Shown here: positions 38,270 through 45,317 of the stretch, in pieces
Layout: each line of letters opens with the position of its first letter
Numbering within the stretch: position 1 is the first letter of the stretch
Notes under the pieces: model-generated
The model's input: only the letters and a program-made list of their open reading frames with translations
Databases searched by the model: none
What the model was told of the DNA's origin: nothing
Assembly (NCBI RefSeq): GCF_021117365.1
Contig: NZ_CP088262.1
Span: 2,437,001-2,501,000 of the forward strand
Length of the DNA stretch: 64,000 bases
Reading direction: 5' to 3'
Source of the DNA: Nocardioides sp. cx-173
GTDB taxonomy: Bacteria; Actinomycetota; Actinomycetes; Propionibacteriales; Nocardioidaceae
Translations under genes and position numbers: made by a program

Positions 38270-38772
38270 GGCGTCTCCTTCGGGATGAACTTCAGCACCC
38301 GGAAGAGCATGGTGGCGACGACCTCACTGCGCCCGTCCGGGTGGTCGACGTACCAGGTGTTGCGCGAGGTCACGAAGTAGCCCTCGCCCATCGCGGTCTG
38401 CTTGGGCCCGACCACCGAGTCCAGCGCACTGGTGACCCGCACCTCCTCGCCGACGCGCAGATAGCGCTCGTAGGACTGCTCGCAGTTGGTGCCGAGGACG
38501 GCGGTGAAGCCCTCCTGGGTGAGGACCTCGGTCATCCGGCTCAGCGGGTCCTCGGGAGGACGCCGGCGTCCCAGGCCGGGCATCGTCCACACCTGCGCCA
38601 TCGACGGCGGCGCCTCCCCGTGGCGGAAGCGATCGTTGTCGTAGCCCATCGCGTCCAGCCAGGTGCCGATCGTGGGCTGGTTGACCGGGTACGGCGCCCG
38701 GGACTCCGACGCCTCACCGAGCGCCTCGATCCGCTCGGCCTCGGCCAGGATGCGGTCGTGCCGCTCGCTCAT
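38266..38772 (-). CDS. chsH2: MaoC-like subunit, N-terminal half of ChsH2
   Basis: This 168-residue protein corresponds to the MaoC-like domain of ChsH2: YPVNQPTIGTWLDAMGYDN, FTAVLGTNCEQSYERYLRVGEEV and NTWYVDHPDGRSEVVATMLFRVL. Like other non-catalytic partners it lacks the Asp-His pair of ChsH1, so it probably shapes the substrate pocket of the heteromer. The stop comes straight after the domain (FIPKETP), so the C-terminal DUF35 of typical ChsH2 is not attached. ATG start in a 4 bp overlap with the dehydrogenase gene. Confidence 0.9.
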   Translation of the reverse strand: MSERHDRILAEAERIEALGEASESRAPYPVNQPTIGTWLDAMGYDNDRFRHGEAPPSMAQVWTMPGLGRRRPPEDPLSRMTEVLTQEGFTAVLGTNCEQSYERYLRVGEEVRVTSALDSVVGPKQTAMGEGYFVTSRNTWYVDHPDGRSEVVATMLFRVLKFIPKETP

Positions 38773-40949
38773 CGAGGCACCCGCGGGAGCCCCAGGCCGA
38801 ACATCGCGATCAGCTCGCGCTGCACCTCCTGGACGCCACCGCCGAAGGTCAGCACGAGGTTGCGCTTGGCCTGGCCGTCGAAGTACTCCAGCAGGGCCTT
38901 CGTCTCCTCCTCGGCCGGGTCGCCGTAGCGATGCACGATGCCGACCAGGTCGGCCGCGAGGTGCTGGACCTGGTCGGCCGCGAAGACCTTGGAGGACGAC
39001 GCGTCGCCGACCGAGACCTCCCCCGCCTGCCCGGCGCGCGCCACCTCCCAGTTGAGCAGCTCGTTGACGCGGAACGCCGCGGTCACGCGGCCCATGACGT
39101 CGCGCACGTCCGGCCGGTCCAGGACACCGGCCTTGGTGGCCCAGTCGGCGACCCGGTCGCGCAGGCCCTCGATGCGACCGGCGGGGCCGAGCATCACCCG
39201 CTCGTGGTTGAGCTGGGTGGTGATCAGCTTCCAGCCCTGGTTCTCCTCGCCCACGAGCATGTCGACCGGGACGCGGACGTCGGTGTAGTACGTCGCGTTG
39301 ACGTGGTGGGAGCCGTCGGCGGTGATGATCGGGGTGAACGAGTAGCCGGGGTCCCTGGTGTCGACGATGAGGATCGAGATCCCTCGGTGCTTGGGGGCGT
39401 CGGGGTCGGTGCGCACGGCCAGCCACACATAGTCGGCCTGGTGCCCGCCGGTGGTCCACAGCTTCTGGCCGTTGACGACGTAGTGGTCGCCGTCGCGCCG
39501 GGCGCTGGTGCGCAGCGAGGCCAGGTCGGTGCCGGCGTCCGGCTCGCTGTAGCCGATCGCGAAGTGCACGTCGCCCCGGAGGATCCGCTCGAGGAACAGC
39601 TCCTTCTGCCTCGGGGTGCCGTAGCGGATCAGGGTCGGGCCCACGGTCTGCAGCGTCACCGCCGGCAGGTGCACGTCGGCGTGCTGGGCCTCGTTGGCGA
39701 AGATCGTCTGCTCGACCTCCCCCAGGCCGTGGCCGCCGTACTCCGTCGGCCAGCCGACGCCCATCCAGCCGTCCTCGCCCATCTGCCGCACCACGCGCTG
39801 GTACGTCGGTCCGTGCCGGTCGCGACCCATCTCGAGGTGCTGGTCGTGCGAGGCGAGGTCGGTGAAGTAGGTGCGCAGCTCGGACTTGAGGGCGCGCTGC
39901 GCGGCGGTGAGCTCCAGGTTCTTCGTCGTCGGGTCCTCCAGCGGTACGTCGGAGGGCTGCGCTCCGAGCGTGGCGACGATGTCGTTGACCCAGGAGAAGT
40001 AGTGGTGCAGCGGGTAGGTCTCGTCGACGCCCATGCCACCGTGCAGGTGGTGGCAGGTGCGCAGCGCGGGCGGCGCCTCGGCGCACACCCAGTAGGCCGC
40101 GACCGCCAGGTCGTCGGCCGCGTCGAGACCCTCGCGCAGGCGCCACACGGCGTTGTCGGCGACGAGGTCGAGCGTGCGCGAGGCGATGTAGACGTCGGCG
40201 ATCTGCATCGCGACCGCCTGGAACTGCGCCAGGCTGCGGCCGAACTGCGTGCGCCCCTTGATGTAGCCCGCGGTCAGGTCGCGCGCGCCGGCGACCAGCC
40301 CGGAAGCGGTGACCGCCAGGCCCGCGACGGCGTGCTCGGTGAGGACCCGCGCGGCGTCGGCGCCGAGCAGCTCGCCGGGCGCACCGTCGAGCACCACGGT
40401 GTGCGTGGCGTGACCGGCCGAGGAGCCGGACTCCAGCAGCGTCACCCCCGAGACGGCCGGGTCGACCAGCGCGACGACCTCGCGGTCGCCGTCCAGCGCG
40501 GTGACGAGCAGCCGCGCGGCCCGGTCCGCGTAGGTGACCCCGATCTTGCGGCCGCTGACCCGGCCCTCGGCGTACGTCGCCGCCGGGCGATCGCGCAGCC
40601 CGATCCCGACCTCGCGCAGGGCCGGCGTGAGCACGGTGTCCCCGCTCGCCACGCCGGCCAGGAGCGCCTGCTGCTCGGGGCTCCCGGTCGCGGCGAGGGT
40701 CAGGACGCCGCAGCAGAGCGTCTCCCACACCGGCAGGTGCACCGCGCGAGCGCCGGTCTCGCGCAGCAGGACCGCGACCTCGGCCAGGCCGAGCCCCTCG
40801 CCGCCCTGGCCCTCCGGCACCGCAAGGCCCAGCATCCCCGTCCCGGCGAGGGCCGCCCAGTCGGCGTCGCGGTCGAGCGCCTGCCCGATGACCGCGCGCA
40901 CCGCCTCGACGGACTCCTGGTCCGCCGGGGTGAAACCGTCCGAGCCCAC
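38769..40949 (-). CDS. chsE1-chsE2: Fused ChsE1-ChsE2 steroid acyl-CoA dehydrogenase
   Basis: This 726-residue protein is two acyl-CoA dehydrogenases in one chain. Residues about 1-335 resemble ChsE1/FadE28 (GYIKGRTQFGRSLAQFQAV, CHHLHGGMGVDETYPLHHY). Residues about 345-726 resemble ChsE2/FadE29 (AIGYSEPDAGTDLASLRT, NGQKLWTTGGHQADYVWLAV, GGGVQEVQRELIAMFGLGLPR). In M. tuberculosis they are separate genes whose products form an alpha2beta2 enzyme that dehydrogenates the 3-carbon side chain (3-OPC-CoA). The GTG at 40949 begins 41 bp from a KstR-type operator. It is first in the five-gene operon ending with ltp2. Confidence 0.92.
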   Translation of the reverse strand: MGSDGFTPADQESVEAVRAVIGQALDRDADWAALAGTGMLGLAVPEGQGGEGLGLAEVAVLLRETGARAVHLPVWETLCCGVLTLAATGSPEQQALLAGVASGDTVLTPALREVGIGLRDRPAATYAEGRVSGRKIGVTYADRAARLLVTALDGDREVVALVDPAVSGVTLLESGSSAGHATHTVVLDGAPGELLGADAARVLTEHAVAGLAVTASGLVAGARDLTAGYIKGRTQFGRSLAQFQAVAMQIADVYIASRTLDLVADNAVWRLREGLDAADDLAVAAYWVCAEAPPALRTCHHLHGGMGVDETYPLHHYFSWVNDIVATLGAQPSDVPLEDPTTKNLELTAAQRALKSELRTYFTDLASHDQHLEMGRDRHGPTYQRVVRQMGEDGWMGVGWPTEYGGHGLGEVEQTIFANEAQHADVHLPAVTLQTVGPTLIRYGTPRQKELFLERILRGDVHFAIGYSEPDAGTDLASLRTSARRDGDHYVVNGQKLWTTGGHQADYVWLAVRTDPDAPKHRGISILIVDTRDPGYSFTPIITADGSHHVNATYYTDVRVPVDMLVGEENQGWKLITTQLNHERVMLGPAGRIEGLRDRVADWATKAGVLDRPDVRDVMGRVTAAFRVNELLNWEVARAGQAGEVSVGDASSSKVFAADQVQHLAADLVGIVHRYGDPAEEETKALLEYFDGQAKRNLVLTFGGGVQEVQRELIAMFGLGLPRVPR

Positions 40950-40989
40950 GTGGTTCTCCTGCCGTGTCGAGGTCGCTGCCCGACGAAAC

Positions 40990-41003
40990 TGTAACCTGTT
41001 CTA
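40990..41003. promoter_or_regulatory. KstR-type operator between chsE1-chsE2 and a hydrolase gene
   Basis: The sequence TGTAACCTGTTCTA matches the KstR palindrome at 10 of the 12 specified bases. It lies 41 bp from the dehydrogenase start (leftward) and 37 bp from the alpha/beta hydrolase GTG (rightward). Confidence 0.8.
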
Positions 41004-41039
41004 GTCTAGCGTGGCCACGACGGAGAGGGGGGTCGCACC

Positions 41040-41954
41040 GTGCTGTCACCGGGGGACCTCCTGCGCCACCGGGTCTACCTGCCGTGGGCGCTGATCCCGC
41101 CCGGGGAGATGGTGGAGCTCCCCGGCCGCGGAGGCTCGACGTACGTCACGGACACGCCTGGCCCCTCGCCCGACTCCCCCACGCTGGTGCTGCTGCATGC
41201 CCTCGGCTGCACCGGGCTGCTGACCTGGTACCCCGCCATCCACCCGCTCGCGCGCCGCTTCCGGGTGGTCACGATGGACCAGCGCTGGCACGGGCGGGGC
41301 ATCCGCAGCGAGGAGTTCTCGCTGCGCGACTGCGCCGACGACGTGGGTGCTCTGATCGACGTGCTGGGGCTCGAGGACGTCATCGTGGGCGGCTACTCGA
41401 TGGGCTCGATCGTCGCCCAGCGGGTCTGGCGCCAGCACCCGGACAAGATCCAGGGCCTGCTCCTGTGCGCGACCACCGACCGGTTCCGGCTCAACCCGGC
41501 CGAGCAGCTCTTCTTCACCGGCATGGGGGTCACCATGCTCGGCGCCCGGGGCGTCTCCCGCTCGCGTACGGCGCTCACCGCCGCGCGGGCGGCCGCCCGC
41601 GCGCTCGACCTGGCGCCCTCCGACATCCACGAGTGGGCCACCCGCGAGCTGCGCAGCACCAGCCCCTGGGCCGTCGGCCAGGCCCTCGCCGCCCTGGGCC
41701 GCCACCACTCACGCCCGTGGCTGGGCGACATCGACGTCCCGACCGCGGTGGTCGTCGGCACCGGCGACCGGGTCATCCCGGCGCGGCGCCAGGTCCGCCT
41801 CGCCCGCGCCATCCGAGGCGCCACCGTCCACGAGGTCGAGGGGGGCCACGCGATGTGCGTGCTCGAGGCCGAGAAGTTCGTCCCCGTCGTCGTCGAGGCG
41901 GCCCACACCGTCGACGCCCGCCTCCGCGACCTCCGCCGGCGTACCTCCTCCTGA
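41040..41954 (+). CDS. Alpha/beta hydrolase, likely steroid-regulon member
   Basis: This 304-residue hydrolase has nucleophile Ser120 in GGYSMGSIVAQ, an oxyanion-loop start LLHALGCTG (51-59), the acidic strand in VVGTGDRVIPA and a final histidine in EGGHAMCV. It has the core fold of lactonases and esterases of the MhpC type. It starts with GTG and is divergent from the chsE1-chsE2 operon over a KstR-type operator, so it may act on a steroid ester, lactone or CoA thioester. The substrate is unknown. Confidence 0.75.
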   Translation: MLSPGDLLRHRVYLPWALIPPGEMVELPGRGGSTYVTDTPGPSPDSPTLVLLHALGCTGLLTWYPAIHPLARRFRVVTMDQRWHGRGIRSEEFSLRDCADDVGALIDVLGLEDVIVGGYSMGSIVAQRVWRQHPDKIQGLLLCATTDRFRLNPAEQLFFTGMGVTMLGARGVSRSRTALTAARAAARALDLAPSDIHEWATRELRSTSPWAVGQALAALGRHHSRPWLGDIDVPTAVVVGTGDRVIPARRQVRLARAIRGATVHEVEGGHAMCVLEAEKFVPVVVEAAHTVDARLRDLRRRTSS

Positions 41955-41972
41955 GGCGCAGCGCGCGTGCCG

Positions 41973-42066
41973 CGAGTTTCACCGGGCAGGCGGTGAAACT
42001 CGTGCTGGTGGTGCGCAATTGCGTGCAGGTAGCGCGAGTTTCACCGCTTAAGCGGTGAAACTCGCG
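41973..42066. repeat. Palindromic array, solo copy 2 (no gene inside)
   Basis: Hairpin 1 is at 41973-42002 (CGAGTTTCACCG / CGGTGAAACTCG). After 9 nt comes a palindrome (window 42012-42025, core CGCAATTGCG), then 7 nt, then a perfect 34 nt palindrome at 42033-42066 (half CGCGAGTTTCACCGCTT). Spacing equals that of the other copies. It lies between two convergent genes, the hydrolase and the WS/DGAT gene, so it may act as a bidirectional terminator. Confidence 0.87.
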
Positions 42067-42092
42067 CATCCGCCACGTCCACCACAGCCCGC

Positions 42093-43544
42093 TCAGGCCT
42101 TCGCGCGCGCCTTCTTCTTCGCGTTCTTGGTGATCGGGGTGGTGGCGTCACGGGCGGCGACGGCGTCAACGAGGCGGTCGAGCTCGGCGGGGAAGTGCCG
42201 GACGAGGGCCTCGACGTCGGGCATGGACTCGCGACAGGCGATGACGCCCACGTGCAGGCGACCGTTGTTCGACATGACCGTGATGTTGACGCCGGCGCCG
42301 TGGAAGACCGGGCCGAGGGGGTAGAGGCCGATGATCTCGGCGCCCATGAAGTACAGCGGCAGGGGCGGGCCGGGGACGTTGGAGATCACCAGGTTGTGCA
42401 CCACCGGGTGCCTCTCGGCGAGGCGGAGGCCGGCGTACGCGCGGACGGCGAGACCGAAGGTGCGGGGGGCGGCGAACTCCGCCCAGTCCTGCAGCGCGTC
42501 GGCGCTGATCGCCTGGTGGTGGTCCTTGGCGTGCCGGTTGGAGTCCGCCACCTCCTCGAGCCGCTCGAGCGGGTCCTCCACGTCCGTGCCGAGCCTGGCG
42601 AACAGCGTCGAGACCTTGTTGGCGCCGTGCTCGTGGCGCGACTGCTCGCGCACGCTGACCGGCACCGACGCGAGCAGCGAGCTCTCGGGCAGCTCCCCGC
42701 GCTCCTCGAGATAGGCACGCAGCGCGCCGCCCGCCAGCGTGAGCACGACGTCGTTAACGGTGGTGCCGGTGGCCGACTTGACGCGTCGGACGGCCTCCAG
42801 GTCGACGTCGACCACGCCGATCGTGCGGTGCCCGGTGATGGTGCCGTTGAACGACGTCCGGGGCGCCGTGAGCGGCGCCGCCATGGCCGTCCCGGCACGG
42901 GCGCGTCCTACCGTGCGGGCCAGGCCGGCGACCGTCGGCGCGATGATCCGGGCGGCGTGCACGGGAAGCGCCAGGTTGCTCAGGACGGCGCGCCCCAGCA
43001 GCTCACGCGCGCCCGGGTCGCGCCCGTGCGTCTCCTGCGGACCCAGCGCCAGAGGGGCGGCGTCGGGCTCGAGCGCGCACAGGTGCGAGATCAGGTTGGA
43101 GCCGGAGACACCGTCCACGGTCGCGTGGTGCATCTTGGAGAAGATGACGACCTTGTCGCCGCCCTGGTAGCCCTCGATGACCCACATCTCCCACAGCGGC
43201 CGGGACCGGTCCAGCGGCAGGGCGGCCAGGTGCGAGGCCAGGCTGACCAGCTCGTCGTACCCACCCGGCGACGGCAGCGCCAGCCGGTGCACGTGGCGCT
43301 CGATGTCGTACTGCCGGTCGCGCACCCAGATCGGGTGGTCGAGTCCCATCGGCACTCGGCGGAGCTTGCGCGTGAACGCCGCGACGTCGCAGACCTGCTG
43401 GTCGATGGCCGCCTGCATCGCTGCGAAGGAGTAGCCGCCGGGGATGGTGGCGGGGTCCAGGACGATGAGCCCGCAGACGTGCATGAGCTGCGCCGGCGTC
43501 TCCAGGTACAGGAAGCTGGCGTCGAGTCCGGACAGGCGGTTCAT
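42093..43544 (-). CDS. Wax ester synthase/acyl-CoA:diacylglycerol acyltransferase (WS/DGAT)
   Basis: This 483-residue enzyme has the acyltransferase motif HHATVDGVSG (His139-His140, Asp144) and N-terminal RLSGLDASFLYLETP, both hallmarks of the bacterial WS/DGAT family. The C-terminal PLYFMGAEIIGLYPLGPV segment is also characteristic. It makes triacylglycerol or wax esters, probably at the membrane/lipid-body surface. The C-terminus ends in a Lys/Ala stretch (NAKKKARAKA). It starts 24 bp from a KstR-type operator that it shares with the divergent esterase. Confidence 0.9.
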   Translation of the reverse strand: MNRLSGLDASFLYLETPAQLMHVCGLIVLDPATIPGGYSFAAMQAAIDQQVCDVAAFTRKLRRVPMGLDHPIWVRDRQYDIERHVHRLALPSPGGYDELVSLASHLAALPLDRSRPLWEMWVIEGYQGGDKVVIFSKMHHATVDGVSGSNLISHLCALEPDAAPLALGPQETHGRDPGARELLGRAVLSNLALPVHAARIIAPTVAGLARTVGRARAGTAMAAPLTAPRTSFNGTITGHRTIGVVDVDLEAVRRVKSATGTTVNDVVLTLAGGALRAYLEERGELPESSLLASVPVSVREQSRHEHGANKVSTLFARLGTDVEDPLERLEEVADSNRHAKDHHQAISADALQDWAEFAAPRTFGLAVRAYAGLRLAERHPVVHNLVISNVPGPPLPLYFMGAEIIGLYPLGPVFHGAGVNITVMSNNGRLHVGVIACRESMPDVEALVRHFPAELDRLVDAVAARDATTPITKNAKKKARAKA

Positions 43545-43567
43545 GGGGGCATCCTAGGCGGGGGAAG

Positions 43568-43581
43568 TGGAACGTGTTCTA
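43568..43581. promoter_or_regulatory. KstR-type operator between WS/DGAT and esterase genes
   Basis: The sequence TGGAACGTGTTCTA matches the KstR palindrome at 11 of the 12 specified bases. It lies in the 60 bp between the two divergent starts, 24 bp from each. This would place lipid storage and ester hydrolysis under steroid control. Confidence 0.8.
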
Positions 43582-43604
43582 AACGACTCGACTAGCCTGT
43601 GGTT

Positions 43605-44837
43605 ATGGGGTTCCGTCGCCGACAGGTCGTCACCGCCGCGCTCACCGCCAACGCCCTGCGGCCGATGCCGGGCTTCGAGGTGGGCATCCCGTCCTTCCTC
43701 GCGGGCTGGCTCACCGGCGAGCTGGCGCCGCACCTGCTGGCGGTCACGGCGGCGGATGCCGCGACCCACGCCGGCAGACGACGACGTGACCCCGTGGGCC
43801 TGGCCCTGGCCGGGCTCAACGCGGCGGGCCTGGCCTTCATGATCGCCCAGGCCCGACGCGTCCGCGACCAGGCGGAGGAGTCCCTGGTCGAGGCGCTCGG
43901 TGCCGAGTACGTCGAGCAGCTCGATGCCGCGCCCACTCCCGCGGACCTCGCCCTGCCTTGGCGCAAGCTCGTCTACCCGTTTCGCATGCGCAGCGCCGAG
44001 GTGCGCGTGGAGCGCAACCTCTCCTACAACGACCACGGCAGGCGCGGGCTGCTCGACGTGTACCTGCCGGCCGCCAGCCCGGTCGAGGGCGCCCCGGTCC
44101 TGCTCCAGGTCCACGGCGGCGGCTGGACCCTCGGCAACAAGGACCAGCAGGGGATCCCGCTCATGCAGCACCTGGCGGCGAAGGGCTGGGTCTGCGTCGC
44201 CATCAACTACCGGCTCTCGCCCCGCGACCCGTTCCCGGCGCACGTGGTCGACGTGAAGCAGGCGATCGCCTGGATCCGAGAGCACATCGCCGACTACGGC
44301 GGCGATCCCGACTACATCGCGATCACCGGCGGGTCGGCCGGAGGACACCTGACGGCCCTGGCCGCACTGACCGCCGATGACAAGACGTGGCAGCCCGGGT
44401 TCGAGGACGCCGACACCTCCGTGCAGTGCGCCGTGCCGCACTACGGGGTCTACGACTTCGCCGGGGCGACCGGGCTGAAGAGCGCCGTGAGGATGCGCGA
44501 CAGCTTCCTCGCCCGTCGGATCATGCAGGCCAGCTGGGAGGAGCGCCCGGAGGTCTTCGAGGCGGCCTCCCCCATCTTGCGCATCACCCCCGACGCGCCG
44601 GACTTCTTCGTCCTGCACGGCAGCTCCGACACCCTGGTCCAGGTCGACCAGGCCCGTCTCTTCGTAGCCCGGCTGCGCGAGATCTCCCGGCGCAGCGTCG
44701 TGTACGCCGAGCTGCCGGGGGCCCAGCACGCCTTCGACGTGTTCCCCTCGATCCGGTCCTCGCACATCGTCCGGGCGATCGACCGCTACCTGCACTGGCA
44801 CTGGAACAGCTACCGACGAGCACGCTCCCCCGCCTGA
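43605..44837 (+). CDS. HSL-family alpha/beta hydrolase (esterase/lipase)
   Basis: This 410-residue carboxylesterase of the hormone-sensitive-lipase type has the oxyanion motif HGGGW (170-174), nucleophile Ser244 in GGSAGG, an acid in LHGSSDTLV and histidine in GAQHAFD. The first 130 residues contain hydrophobic helices (about 35-80) that may anchor it to the membrane, as in LipC-like mycobacterial lipases. The ATG at 43605 is taken over a GTG two codons earlier. It is divergent from WS/DGAT over a KstR-type operator, suggesting ester or lipid-droplet hydrolysis linked to steroid use. Confidence 0.87.
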   Translation: MGFRRRQVVTAALTANALRPMPGFEVGIPSFLAGWLTGELAPHLLAVTAADAATHAGRRRRDPVGLALAGLNAAGLAFMIAQARRVRDQAEESLVEALGAEYVEQLDAAPTPADLALPWRKLVYPFRMRSAEVRVERNLSYNDHGRRGLLDVYLPAASPVEGAPVLLQVHGGGWTLGNKDQQGIPLMQHLAAKGWVCVAINYRLSPRDPFPAHVVDVKQAIAWIREHIADYGGDPDYIAITGGSAGGHLTALAALTADDKTWQPGFEDADTSVQCAVPHYGVYDFAGATGLKSAVRMRDSFLARRIMQASWEERPEVFEAASPILRITPDAPDFFVLHGSSDTLVQVDQARLFVARLREISRRSVVYAELPGAQHAFDVFPSIRSSHIVRAIDRYLHWHWNSYRRARSPA

Positions 44838-44942
44838 CGTCGGCCCCCGCGGCCTCTCCGGGGTCTACTCTGCACGTACCGACGCTCCGCCTCAGCGCGA
44901 CGCTCGGCGTCCCACCGGATCGGACCGGAGCAAGGAGGGCGC

Positions 44943-45317
44943 ATGGCCAGAGTGCTGATCGTCGATGATGACGAGGACATCCGAGAGCTGCTGTCCCTTG
45001 CTCTGCGCATTGCGGGTCACGACGTGCTCACCGCCTCGGACGGGCCGGCGGCGCTCGACGTGCTCGATGCCGAGCCGGTCGACCTGATGGTGCTCGACGT
45101 GTCCATGCCGCAGATGTCCGGGCTCGAGGTCGCCCGCCGGGTCCGCGCCTCGCCGCGCTCACCGGAGCCGCTCATCCTGATGCTCTCGGCGATGGCCGAT
45201 CCCGGCGACATCGCTGCCGGGCTGGCGTCGGGCGCCGACTCCTACGCCACCAAGCCGTTCAGCATCCCGGTGCTCACGCAGGCGGTCGACGAGCTGCTGC
45301 AGGGGCGATCTGCATGA
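44943..45317 (+). CDS. Stand-alone response regulator receiver protein
   Basis: This 124-residue CheY-like receiver has phospho-acceptor Asp52 (LMVLDVSMPQMSG), acidic pocket Asp8-Asp9 (LIVDDDED), the Ser of LMLSAMA and Lys of ATKPF. There is no output domain, so it must act through a partner. Its TGA is inside the next gene's ATG (ATGA overlap), so it is coupled to the MASE1 kinase. GGAGG precedes the ATG. Confidence 0.93.
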   Translation: MARVLIVDDDEDIRELLSLALRIAGHDVLTASDGPAALDVLDAEPVDLMVLDVSMPQMSGLEVARRVRASPRSPEPLILMLSAMADPGDIAAGLASGADSYATKPFSIPVLTQAVDELLQGRSA

